Under the pieces are notes generated by a model. It made no database searches. It saw nothing but the letters and a program-made list of their open reading frames with translations, and was not told the origin of the DNA. 23,778 bases of DNA, from contig WTJB01000276.1 of the NCBI GenBank assembly GCA_011526335.1, forward strand, positions 1 through 23,778, in the 5' to 3' direction. Source of the stretch: Candidatus Arcticimaribacter sp. Lineage in GTDB: Bacteria; Bacteroidota; Bacteroidia; Flavobacteriales; Flavobacteriaceae. Both the position numbers and the translations under genes were made by a program. Of this stretch, positions 14,316 through 22,021 are shown piece by piece; position 1 is the stretch's first letter; every line of letters begins with the position of its first letter.

Positions 14316-15656
14316 TTACACCACACCTTGCGCCAACATTGCATCGGCTACTTTTACAAATCCTGCAATATTGGCTCCTTTAACATAGTTGATGTAGTCT
14401 CCCTCTTTTCCGTGGGTCATACAAGAACTATGGATTTCTGCCATAATATTCTTCAGTCGATTGTCTACTTCCTCACGGGTCCAACTGTAGCGAAGCGAGT
14501 TTTGTGCCATTTCTAGACCAGAAACAGCAACTCCTCCCGCATTAGAGGCTTTTCCGGGGGCAAAGAGGATTTTATGTTGTACAAACTGATGAATGGCTTC
14601 TGGAGTGGAGGGCATATTGGCTCCTTCACATACACATAGACAACCGTTTTGTATAAGCATTTTAGCATCACTTTCATGCAATTCATTTTGGGTGGCGCAA
14701 GGGAGCGCAACATCACAAGGGACTTCCCACGGGGTTTTCCCGGCATGAAAAGTAGCTTTTGGATACTTTTCAAGGTATTTATTTATGCGGGCACGTTCAA
14801 CATTTTTGAGCTGCATGATGTGTTGTAGCTTTTCTGTATCAATACCCTCAGCATCGTGTATATATCCAGAAGAATCTGAAAGGGTTACAACCTTTCCGCC
14901 TAGTTGAATTACTTTTTCTGCCGCATACTGGGCAACATTACCAGAGCCCGAGATGACGACCGTTTTTTGGGCAAAGGAATCTTGCTTTTCTTCCAACATT
15001 TTTTCGGCAAAGTAAACCACCCCATAGCCCGTAGCTTCTGGTCGAATCAAGGAACCTCCCCAGCTGACCCCTTTTCCTGTCAAGACTCCTGTAAACTCAT
15101 TTTTTAATCTTTTGTATTGCCCAAACATATAGCCAATTTCACGACTACCTACTCCAATATCTCCCGCTGGGATGTCACGGTTGGGGCCTATATGCCGGTA
15201 AAGTTCGGTCATAAAGCTTTGACAAAAGCGCATTACTTCAGTATCTGTTTTCCCCTTGGGATCAAAATCCGAACCTCCTTTTCCACCCCCCATAGGAAGT
15301 GTAGTAAGGCTATTTTTAAAGACTTGCTCAAAGGCCAAAAACTTCAATACACTTAAATTGACACTAGGATGAAAACGAAGTCCTCCTTTGTAGGGTCCAA
15401 TCGCCGAATTCATCTCAATACGATATCCACGGTTGACTTGAATTTCTTCTTGATCATCGATCCAAGCGACGCGAAAGGAAACCACCCGTTCGGGTTCTAC
15501 CATACGCAACAAAATATTTTGACCGTAGTAAATATCGTGCTTTACAATGTAGGGAATCACTGCTTCAGCAACCTCGGTAACGGCTTGCATAAACTCAGGT
15601 TCGTGCTGATTTTTTTGACGGACTTGGGCTAGAAATTGATCAATGACTTTTTTCAT
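14316..15656 (-). CDS. gdhA: NADP-type glutamate dehydrogenase
   Basis: The enzyme makes glutamate from 2-oxoglutarate and ammonium, normally using NADPH in the hexameric bacterial class. Its 446 residues match the usual length of about 445-450. The substrate site includes PYKGGLRF with Lys90, the catalytic loop PMGGGKGGSDFDPKGK with Lys126, and RDIPAGDIGVG with Asp166. The nucleotide-binding fold has SGSGNVAQYA at 236-245. The strand 2 end is LSDSSG with Ser260/Asp261, a form I associate with NADP rather than NAD preference. The ATG is at 15656, 33 bases after the radA stop. The stop abuts the recO start. It probably belongs to the minus-strand run from panC, though the 33-base gap could hold its own promoter. 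Confidence 0.96.
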   Translation of the reverse strand: MKKVIDQFLAQVRQKNQHEPEFMQAVTEVAEAVIPYIVKHDIYYGQNILLRMVEPERVVSFRVAWIDDQEEIQVNRGYRIEMNSAIGPYKGGLRFHPSVNLSVLKFLAFEQVFKNSLTTLPMGGGKGGSDFDPKGKTDTEVMRFCQSFMTELYRHIGPNRDIPAGDIGVGSREIGYMFGQYKRLKNEFTGVLTGKGVSWGGSLIRPEATGYGVVYFAEKMLEEKQDSFAQKTVVISGSGNVAQYAAEKVIQLGGKVVTLSDSSGYIHDAEGIDTEKLQHIMQLKNVERARINKYLEKYPKATFHAGKTPWEVPCDVALPCATQNELHESDAKMLIQNGCLCVCEGANMPSTPEAIHQFVQHKILFAPGKASNAGGVAVSGLEMAQNSLRYSWTREEVDNRLKNIMAEIHSSCMTHGKEGDYINYVKGANIAGFVKVADAMLAQGVV

Positions 15657-15689
15657 CAGTAATGGGATTTTACTGAAAGTTAGACAATT

Positions 15690-17048
15690 TTAGGAAAATA
15701 AATATCGGAGGACCTCTTCAATTTTAGAAAATTTAGCCACACTGAGCTGTTCTTCTGCCGCAATTTTCTTTTGAGGAGCGGTCAAAAGCGTTTCAAACCC
15801 AAGTTTGGCGGCTTCATTTATGCGTTGCTCGATTTTGGGGATGGGACGCAACTCTCCCGACAATCCAATTTCAGCAGCAAAACAGCAGTTTTTGGGCAGT
15901 GCAATATCGTGATAGCTAGAAAGAATTGCTGCGACTACGGCCAAATCTAAGGCGGGGTCTTCACTGCTAATTCCTCCCGTAATGTTTAAGAATACGTCTT
16001 TCCCTCCCAATTGAAATCCGGCTCTTTTTTCTAAAACAGCGAGGAGCATATTGAGGCGTTTAGCATTAAACCCAGTTGAACTCCGTTGTGGGGTGCCATA
16101 AACAGCACTGCTCACCAAGGCTTGTACTTCTATAAGCAACGGCCGAATGCCTTCTACGGTACAAGCAATGGCATGACCACTCATGGGGACTTCATGTTGT
16201 GAGATGAGCAACTGACTGGGGTTGGCCACTCCCCGAAGCCCACGGGCAATCATTTCATAAATACCAATTTCTGCGGTTGATCCGAAACGGTTTTTTTGAG
16301 CCCGTAAGATCCTGTAAATATGATTTCTATCGCCCTCAAAATGCAAGACCGTATCGACCATATGTTCCAAAACTTTCGGGCCTGCAATGGCGCCTTCTTT
16401 GGTGATGTGCCCGACCAAAATAACCGGGGTATGGGTTTTTTTCGCAAATTGGATCAGTTCTGCAGTACATTCTTTGATTTGCGAAACACTCCCCGGGCTA
16501 CTATCTATGTATTGCGTTTGCAGGGTTTGTATAGAATCAATAATGACCACCTCTGGGGCTAAGCTTTTGATTTGCTGAAAAATCTTTTGGGTTTGAATTT
16601 CGCATAAAACATAACAATCAGGATTCTCTGTAGCAATACGATCGGCCCGAAGCTTAATTTGGCGTTGACTTTCTTCGCCAGAAACATAAAGCACCTTCCC
16701 TTTTATTTGCAGAGAGATTTGGAGCAGTAAAGTAGATTTTCCAATTCCCGGTTCCCCTCCTAAAAGCGTGACACTGCCCGGAACAAGTCCACCGCCCAAA
16801 ACCCGATCCAATTCATGGTCGTGGGTAGAGCGCCGGATTTCATTTTCGGTAACAATTTGCTGAATGGGTTCGGGAACGTTACTACTTTGAGTAGAGGATG
16901 AGGGGGTTTGCCATCCTTTTTGTTGGTTTTTTTCAATGATTTCCTCCGTAAGGGTGTTCCAGGCTTTACAGCTGTTACATTGGCCTTGCCATTGGGCATG
17001 CTGTGCTCCACAATTTTGACAGAAGTAGGTAGTTTTTACTTTGCTCAT
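15690..17048 (-). CDS. radA: DNA repair protein RadA (Sms)
   Basis: RadA is a RecA-like hexameric motor that drives branch migration and D-loop extension during recombination and repair. The 452-residue protein shows all the family parts. An N-terminal zinc finger has Cys10, Cys13, Cys24 and Cys27. The Walker A loop is GEPGIGKST at 98-106, and the Walker B strand is EVVIIDSIQTL at about 166-175. The RadA-specific KNRFG motif is at 252-256. A C-terminal Lon-protease-like domain covers about 290-452 and includes DVFLNITGGISSEDPALDLAVVAAI. The ATG is at 17048, 46 bases after the stop of the UPF0104 gene. It lies next to recO and gdhA, so two recombination genes share this strand. Confidence 0.97.
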   Translation of the reverse strand: MSKVKTTYFCQNCGAQHAQWQGQCNSCKAWNTLTEEIIEKNQQKGWQTPSSSTQSSNVPEPIQQIVTENEIRRSTHDHELDRVLGGGLVPGSVTLLGGEPGIGKSTLLLQISLQIKGKVLYVSGEESQRQIKLRADRIATENPDCYVLCEIQTQKIFQQIKSLAPEVVIIDSIQTLQTQYIDSSPGSVSQIKECTAELIQFAKKTHTPVILVGHITKEGAIAGPKVLEHMVDTVLHFEGDRNHIYRILRAQKNRFGSTAEIGIYEMIARGLRGVANPSQLLISQHEVPMSGHAIACTVEGIRPLLIEVQALVSSAVYGTPQRSSTGFNAKRLNMLLAVLEKRAGFQLGGKDVFLNITGGISSEDPALDLAVVAAILSSYHDIALPKNCCFAAEIGLSGELRPIPKIEQRINEAAKLGFETLLTAPQKKIAAEEQLSVAKFSKIEEVLRYLFS

Positions 17049-17052
17049 AGGT

Positions 17053-17080
17053 TAAAAATAGGCAAGTTTTGAATCCCAAA
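17053..17080 (-). promoter_or_regulatory. Weak candidate promoter upstream of radA
   Basis: On the minus strand TTTG (17080-17077) is followed after 16 bases by TATTTTTA (17060-17053). The -7 box fits TAnnTTTG with one mismatch, and the spacer is at or slightly below the short end of the usual range. The box would lie only 4 bases from the radA ATG, so it would yield an almost leaderless transcript, which argues against it. It is recorded because it is the only such pairing I found in the 46-base gap. Confidence 0.2.
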
Positions 17081-17094
17081 AAAAGAAATTAGAA

Positions 17095-18063
17095 CTACTT
17101 TTTACGGTTTACCAAGGGAAGTAAAAAGAAAGAGATACTTCCAAAAAGGATGACCATCACCGTTTGTGCCGTCCACATGATCCAACCGAAGGCTAGACTA
17201 GACTCGTTACTGATTCCGTAATACACCAAAACCAAAGAAACCGAAAGCGGGTAAATACCAATCCCGCCATTGGTTGCCGAAATGGCCAAGGCGCCAACAA
17301 TAAAGCCGATCAAAAGTGCTTCGAAAGGAAGGCCCTGGGTTTCGGGTAAAGAAAATTTTATAACGTAAAACATCAAAATGTACATTGCCCAGATAAAGAA
17401 TGTATGCCCAAGGTAAGCCCATTTTTTTTCCATGTTTACCAGGGTAAGAAAGCCTTCTTTAAGCCCTTGAAAAAGACCAATTATTTTTTTGGCCCAAGCG
17501 GCATTACTTTTTGGTAACCAGCGACTGACAATAACAAATACCGCGACAACTGTAGCCATCAACAGTAGCAAGGTCCACGGGTCAAAGCGTTTTTCTTTTA
17601 GGAAAGAAAAGATTAAATCAAACTCAAGCAGAAAAGCGACACAAAGGGTCAGCAGTAACATGATCAGATCCACAGAACGTTCTGCGATAATGGTCCCAAA
17701 ACTTTTTTCGAAAGGGATTTTCTCATACGTCTGCATTACGGTTGCCCGAAAGAGTTCTCCAGACCTTGGCACCCCCAAATTGGCAATGTAGGTAATGAAA
17801 ATAGCCAAAACATTATTGATCAATCGCGGACGATAGCCCATAGGATGCAACATAAAATTCCAACGGTAGGCTCGAGAAAAATGACTGAGAAGTCCCATGA
17901 TCAAGGACAGGAATATATACGAATAGTCTGCGGCTTTTATCGAATTGTAAATGGTTTGTCTGTCCTCTGCGGTAGTATTGGCTACCGAAAGATAAATAAA
18001 GAGTACGCCAACGGCTAGCGGGATTAGGGTTTTTAGAATTTTAGAAAATGATACTCCCGCCAC
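17095..18063 (-). CDS. UPF0104 / LPG-synthase-TM-like integral membrane protein
   Basis: The 322-residue protein is mostly hydrophobic, with about eight membrane segments. It matches the flippase-like family (PF03706, AglD/MprF transmembrane type). Recognisable family segments are NLGVPRSGELFRATVM near 95-110, a polar cytoplasmic loop with FGTIIAERSVDLIMLLL, and ATNGGIGIYPLSVSLVL near 262-278, the counterpart of the conserved GxGGxG(I/V)xP motif. Relatives are thought to flip or modify lipids or glycolipids; the substrate here is unknown. There is no C-terminal LPG synthase domain, so it is not a full MprF. The start is GTG at 18063-18061, three bases after the panD stop, so it is surely translated with panD. 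The link to pantothenate synthesis is positional only. Confidence 0.87.
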   Translation of the reverse strand: MAGVSFSKILKTLIPLAVGVLFIYLSVANTTAEDRQTIYNSIKAADYSYIFLSLIMGLLSHFSRAYRWNFMLHPMGYRPRLINNVLAIFITYIANLGVPRSGELFRATVMQTYEKIPFEKSFGTIIAERSVDLIMLLLTLCVAFLLEFDLIFSFLKEKRFDPWTLLLLMATVVAVFVIVSRWLPKSNAAWAKKIIGLFQGLKEGFLTLVNMEKKWAYLGHTFFIWAMYILMFYVIKFSLPETQGLPFEALLIGFIVGALAISATNGGIGIYPLSVSLVLVYYGISNESSLAFGWIMWTAQTVMVILFGSISFFLLPLVNRKK

Positions 18064-18066
18064 AAC

Positions 18067-18417
18067 TTATTGCAGTAAGTTGGTTGACTCATTCGGAAAT
18101 ACTAATTTGGGTTGAAGCGTTTTGGCCTCTTCTACGGGGAGACTGCAGTAGCTGATAATAATGATGACATCCCCTTTTTGCACTTTTCTTGCGGCAGGGC
18201 CATTCAAGGTAATTTCTCCTGAATTTTCTTTGCCTTCAATGACGTAGGTTTCTAGGCGCTCTCCATTATTGATATTGACAATCTGTACTTTTTCTCCAGC
18301 AATCAAGGCAGCAGCGTCCATTAAACTTTTGTCAATGGTTATACTGCCGATATAATTCAAATCAGCACCGGTAACGGTTACTCTGTGAATTTTAGATTTT
18401 AGTACTTCAATATGCAT
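18067..18417 (-). CDS. panD: Aspartate 1-decarboxylase proenzyme
   Basis: PanD makes beta-alanine from L-aspartate, which PanC then joins to pantoate. The 116-residue proenzyme cleaves itself between Gly24 and Ser25 ([10 protein letters not shown]) to form the pyruvoyl cofactor on Ser25. The other active-site residues known from E. coli PanD are at the same numbers: Lys9, Tyr22, Arg54, Thr57 and Tyr58 ([11 protein letters not shown]). The late [12 protein letters not shown] segment is also typical. The ATG at 18417 is 12 bases downstream of the panC stop, giving a panC-panD operon. No separate maturation factor such as PanM is seen or expected in this phylum. Confidence 0.97.
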   Translation of the reverse strand: MHIEVLKSKIHRVTVTGADLNYIGSITIDKSLMDAAALIAGEKVQIVNINNGERLETYVIEGKENSGEITLNGPAARKVQKGDVIIIISYCSLPVEEAKTLQPKLVFPNESTNLLQ

Positions 18418-18429
18418 TGGGCAAAGATA

Positions 18430-19269
18430 TTAAAATTTAAGGTTGTCTATCAATCGAACGTCTCCCAATTTCACTGCAATAAAGGCTCGTGCATTAATTT
18501 GTTCGTTAAATACTTCGATGGTTTCCAAGTTTTCTTGATTTACGATGGAAAAGTAGTCTAGTGTAAGCTCAGGAAATTCTTTAAACGTATCTTCTGTCCA
18601 AGCCATTATTTCAGTTGGCGTATGCTTTTCTTTCATGGCTTTGGCCTTTAGCATGGTGTGGTAAATCACAGGGGCCAATTTGCGTTCCTTTGGGCTTAGC
18701 CTAGCATTCCGCGAACTCATGGCCAATCCGTCGTCTTCTCTACAAATAGGACAATCCACAATCGTTACGTTAAGTTGCCGTAATTGTACCATACGACGAA
18801 TGATTTTTAATTGTTGGAAGTCTTTTTCCCCAAAATAGGCTCGGGTGGGAGAAAAGAGGGTTAGTAGCTTATCTACTACTGTAGCCACCCCTTGGAAATG
18901 CCCTTCTCTAGACGCCCCTTCCATGCAATTTTCTAGGGGGCCAAGATCATATTTTTGGGCCTTTATATTGTCTTGATAGAGGTCGGAGGGACTTGGTGTA
19001 TAGGCCCAAACGCTTCCGGGTATTTTTTTGAGTTTGTTGAGGTCTGACGCTAGCGTCTTGGGGTAGTTTTCAAGATCTTGAAGTTCATCAAATTGCGTGG
19101 GATTAACGAATATACTGACGATAGTAAGCTGGTTTTCCGAAACAGATTGTCGAATTAGACTTAGATGTCCTTCGTGTAAAGCGCCCATAGTGGGAACCAA
19201 ACCTATCGTTTTGAATTCTTCTTCCTTTAGAGCATCATGAACATCTCGATGCACTTTGAATACCTTCAT
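18430..19269 (-). CDS. panC: Pantothenate synthetase (pantoate-beta-alanine ligase)
   Basis: PanC condenses pantoate and beta-alanine using ATP to form pantothenate, the precursor of coenzyme A. The 279-residue protein has the nucleotidyltransferase fold. The N-terminal loop PTMGALHEGHLSLI carries the HxGH motif at 32-35. IVSIFVNPTQF follows at about 50-60, and YFGEKDFQQL at about 150. CREDDGLAMSSRNARLSPKER (about 176-196) contains the conserved SSRN segment, the KMSKS equivalent. The ATG is at 19269. It is the first gene of the long minus-strand run and is divergent from the glycogen synthase-like gene across 104 bases. I see a TACTTTTA box (19297-19290) upstream but no partner at the right spacing. 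Confidence 0.97.
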   Translation of the reverse strand: MKVFKVHRDVHDALKEEEFKTIGLVPTMGALHEGHLSLIRQSVSENQLTIVSIFVNPTQFDELQDLENYPKTLASDLNKLKKIPGSVWAYTPSPSDLYQDNIKAQKYDLGPLENCMEGASREGHFQGVATVVDKLLTLFSPTRAYFGEKDFQQLKIIRRMVQLRQLNVTIVDCPICREDDGLAMSSRNARLSPKERKLAPVIYHTMLKAKAMKEKHTPTEIMAWTEDTFKEFPELTLDYFSIVNQENLETIEVFNEQINARAFIAVKLGDVRLIDNLKF

Positions 19270-19328
19270 TTAGCAAAACATTAACAGGCTAAAAGTACTG
19301 TTTTTTCAATAGATAGGAAGAATTTTTG

Positions 19329-19336
19329 TAATTTTG
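19329..19336 (+). promoter_or_regulatory. Candidate -7 box for the glycogen synthase-DUF4270-glmS run
   Basis: TAATTTTG at 19329-19336 is an exact match to the Bacteroidota -7 pattern TAnnTTTG, placed 37 bases upstream of the ATG at 19374. The expected TTTG -33 element near 19303-19308 is replaced by a T-run, so the match is one-sided. GGGAGGG at 19353-19359 could aid ribosome binding but lies 14 bases from the ATG, farther than usual. The rest of the 104-base divergent gap shows nothing else that I can name. Confidence 0.4.
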
Positions 19337-19373
19337 CTAGACTTTTCAATTCGGGAGGGTTAAATACCGATTT

Positions 19374-20180
19374 ATGCAAAATAAAAAAGTCCTAGTAATA
19401 TCATCCGAGGTAACACCATACTTGCCTCAAACAGAGCAGTCCGTTAATGCATTTCAAATACCAAAATCGATCAACGATGCTGGAGGTCAGACCCGCATTT
19501 TTATGCCAAGATATGGTCTGATCAATGAGCGAAGACACCAATTGCACGAAGTTATTCGTCTTTCTGGGATGAATTTGGTCATCAATGATATGGACATGCC
19601 GCTGATCATCAAGGTTGCCTCTATCCCTAAAGAAAGAATGCAAGTTTATTTCATTGACAACGAAGAGTACTTTAAGCGAAAAGACATGCTGAAAGACAAA
19701 GAGGGAAATTTATTCCCTGACAATGACGAACGCATGATTTTCTTCACCAAAGGGGTTATTGAGACGGTGAAAAAATTAAATTGGTCTCCTGACATCATCC
19801 ATCTTCATGGCTGGTTTACATCTTTGTTTCCGCTTTACATGAAAACCTATTTTGCAGACGATCCTATTTTTGAAGAGAGTAAGATTGTCACGTCTATTTA
19901 TCCCAAGGATTACGAAGGAGGGTTATCGGATAACATAAAAGATAAAATTGCATTCGATCTTTCAGATTCAACTGCTTACGAGGCCATAGACAAGGGGGAA
20001 CACGAAAAACTATTGCAATTGGCTGTAGAACATTCAGATGGGGTGGTGTTATCCGGAGAAAACATTGAAGCCTCAATTTTAGAAAAGATATCGACTGCTG
20101 GAACACCTGCTTTGACTTTTGAGGAGAGCAAGAAAGAAAATGCCTATGTCGATTTTTATACTACCCATATCCTTTCGTAA
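19374..20180 (+). CDS. Short glycogen/starch synthase-like protein (N-terminal domain only)
   Basis: The 268-residue protein matches the N-terminal half of GT5 glycogen synthases: VLVISSEVTPYL at the start, the GGQTRIFMPRYG segment at 38-48, and DIIHLHGW at 140-147, the counterpart of DVVHAHDW. Full GlgA proteins have about 470-500 residues in two Rossmann domains. Here the C-terminal ADP-glucose binding domain is absent, and the KxGGL substrate loop is replaced by IPKSINDAGGQ. The same short form is well conserved in Flavobacteriaceae as I recall, so it is probably a stable variant and not a broken gene. Synthase activity is doubtful. It lies three bases upstream of the DUF4270 lipoprotein and in a run with glmS, so a role in envelope sugar metabolism or its regulation is possible. 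Confidence 0.85.
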   Translation: MQNKKVLVISSEVTPYLPQTEQSVNAFQIPKSINDAGGQTRIFMPRYGLINERRHQLHEVIRLSGMNLVINDMDMPLIIKVASIPKERMQVYFIDNEEYFKRKDMLKDKEGNLFPDNDERMIFFTKGVIETVKKLNWSPDIIHLHGWFTSLFPLYMKTYFADDPIFEESKIVTSIYPKDYEGGLSDNIKDKIAFDLSDSTAYEAIDKGEHEKLLQLAVEHSDGVVLSGENIEASILEKISTAGTPALTFEESKKENAYVDFYTTHILS

Positions 20181-20183
20181 TCC

Positions 20184-22004
20184 ATGAAAAGCGTTTATTT
20201 GAGATATTTTTTTCTAGGTATAGGAGTTACTTTATTCTTTACGGCTTGTAATCCAGAATTCAATACCGTAGGGATAGATCTTATTGCTACTGACCAGTTC
20301 GAAACCACCACACAAACCTATCCGGTTTATTTTTCACAAGAAAAAGTAGAAGATGTTGTCGCTACAGGTTTGCCAGTAATGCAATTAGGAAAACTCGAAC
20401 GTCCCAATTTTGGACGTTTAACCGCCTCTATTTCTACGCAATTGACCCTCTCAGGGGGAAGTATCTTTGGTCTTTACACCCAAGAAGAAGAGGATAACGG
20501 AAATGAAGACAACGTAAGAGTTATTGCAGAGGATGAGCAAGTGACGGAAGTTTTTTTAGAAATTCCATTTTTGACCAATCAAAATGACAATGACAATGAT
20601 GGAGTTATTGATGCATTTGATGTAGATGACGAAAACATTGAGAGTGATAGCGATGGAGACGGCATTTTCGATTATTTAGAAACCCGAAACAGCACCAACC
20701 CCCTAGCTGCTGATAGTGACGGAGATGGTATTTTGGAACCAGATGATGACGACAACTCGGGCTATGATCCGGAGAATAATGTGTACGAGATCGATTCTAT
20801 ATTTGGAAACACCTCGGCACAATTCGATTTAAAAATATCTGAATTGACCTATCAATTGAATGGACTGGATCCGAATAATAATTTTGAAACGGTTACAGAA
20901 TATTATTCGGCTAGAGATTTTCACGATGAAGGTTTTGTTGGAGAAGTATTGTACAATGCTCCCTACACCTTCAACTTTGAAGAGTTGCGATTCAATTATG
21001 AAGAAGACGATATTGACACCCCTGATGTCGATGAAACTACTTTGGTAGAAACAAGAAAATCTCCACGTCTAAGGGTGCCTTTGGACCCAAGTTTTTTTCA
21101 AGAACGGTTGATAGATCTAGAAGGGGAAGATGAAATCTCGAATAATGAAAACTTTAGACAACAGATCAAAGGATTAAACATTAGGCTGGAAAACCTATCG
21201 GAAGATTTGTTTTTATACCTCAATATGGCACAAGCCAATATTGAAATCAACTACACCTTTAATCGGTACAATGACAATGGCACACCTGATGATGAAACGG
21301 ACTTCAGTGTAGACAGAGAAGCACGTACCTATAACCTTAGCGTTAGAGGAATTCAGGTCAACCACTTTAGCACTGAAACAAGTCTTCAACCCCAAGACAG
21401 TAGCAAAATATACCTCTCGGGGAATTTGGGGGATAAGGCCATCCTCCGCTTATTTGATGAAGAAGATCAATCTGTTGTAGTAGACGATATCCGTGGCAGC
21501 AATTGGCTTATCAACGAAGCGAATCTTATCTTTTATATTGATCCAGATTATGTAGCTAATTGGACACCAGAAGACAGAATTGCCGAGCGTATTTACCTTT
21601 ACAATCACGAGACGAATCTTCCGTTAAGCGATTATTATACAGACGATACGACGGGTAGCGATCCAAGAGAGACAAAAATTATTCATGGGGGAATTTTAGA
21701 ATATCAAGATGGGGTACCCTACCGTTATAAATTTAGAATTACCGACCATGTTTCTGGGATTATTCGCAGGGATTCTACCTCCACAGCCTATGAAAATGTA
21801 CCTATAGGGATGGTAGTTACTTATGATATTAATGCCATTTCTAACAAGTCAGGAAGAGTAGAAGGGTCTACCGAAACAATAGAATATCCCTTGGGAGCCT
21901 TGCTCAACCCACTCGGTACAGTTTTGATCGGACCGCAACCAGCACAAGACCAGTTAGACAAACGTCTTGAGTTAGAAATTATTTATACCGACTTTTCCAA
22001 TTAA
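20184..22004 (+). CDS. DUF4270 lipoprotein with a calcium-binding-like acidic insert
   Basis: The 606-residue product starts with a lipoprotein signal peptide whose lipobox FFTAC places the lipidated cysteine at Cys22. The following N-terminal region, NPEFNTVGIDLI then FETTTQTYPVYFSQEKV and LGKLERPNFGRLTASISTQL, is characteristic of DUF4270, a Bacteroidota family of surface or outer-membrane lipoproteins with no defined activity. Residues about 132-205 form an acidic segment with repeats of the type DxDxDGxxD (NDNDGVIDAFD, SDGDGIFDYLE, SDGDGILEPDD), as in thrombospondin type 3 calcium-binding repeats. The rest is beta-rich. The ATG at 20184 is three bases after the previous stop. glmS follows after 17 bases, so the three genes are probably one transcript. 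LspA encoded in this window would process it. Confidence 0.9.
   Translation: MKSVYLRYFFLGIGVTLFFTACNPEFNTVGIDLIATDQFETTTQTYPVYFSQEKVEDVVATGLPVMQLGKLERPNFGRLTASISTQLTLSGGSIFGLYTQEEEDNGNEDNVRVIAEDEQVTEVFLEIPFLTNQNDNDNDGVIDAFDVDDENIESDSDGDGIFDYLETRNSTNPLAADSDGDGILEPDDDDNSGYDPENNVYEIDSIFGNTSAQFDLKISELTYQLNGLDPNNNFETVTEYYSARDFHDEGFVGEVLYNAPYTFNFEELRFNYEEDDIDTPDVDETTLVETRKSPRLRVPLDPSFFQERLIDLEGEDEISNNENFRQQIKGLNIRLENLSEDLFLYLNMAQANIEINYTFNRYNDNGTPDDETDFSVDREARTYNLSVRGIQVNHFSTETSLQPQDSSKIYLSGNLGDKAILRLFDEEDQSVVVDDIRGSNWLINEANLIFYIDPDYVANWTPEDRIAERIYLYNHETNLPLSDYYTDDTTGSDPRETKIIHGGILEYQDGVPYRYKFRITDHVSGIIRRDSTSTAYENVPIGMVVTYDINAISNKSGRVEGSTETIEYPLGALLNPLGTVLIGPQPAQDQLDKRLELEIIYTDFSN
20577..20798 (+). 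repeat. Acidic DxDxDG repeat region within the DUF4270 gene
   Basis: This in-frame segment codes for residues about 132-205. It contains at least three Asp-rich units with the spacing DxDxDGxxD: NDNDNDGVID, DSDGDGIFD and DSDGDGILE. The last two are also similar at the DNA level (gatagcgatggagacgg and gatagtgacggagatgg), which suggests an old internal duplication. The pattern is that of calcium-binding loops in thrombospondin type 3 or dockerin-like repeats. Confidence 0.7.
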
Positions 22005-22021
22005 TTCCATAAACCAATCGT

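Noticed and set aside
20577..20798. Acidic repeats considered as a short tandem DNA repeat or CRISPR-like array
   Set aside because: The similarity is mainly at protein level, with irregular spacing and an uninterrupted reading frame.
22005..22021. Possible glmS ribozyme upstream of glmS
   Set aside because: The gap to the preceding gene is only 17 bases, far too short for the ribozyme, and this element is typical of Firmicutes.
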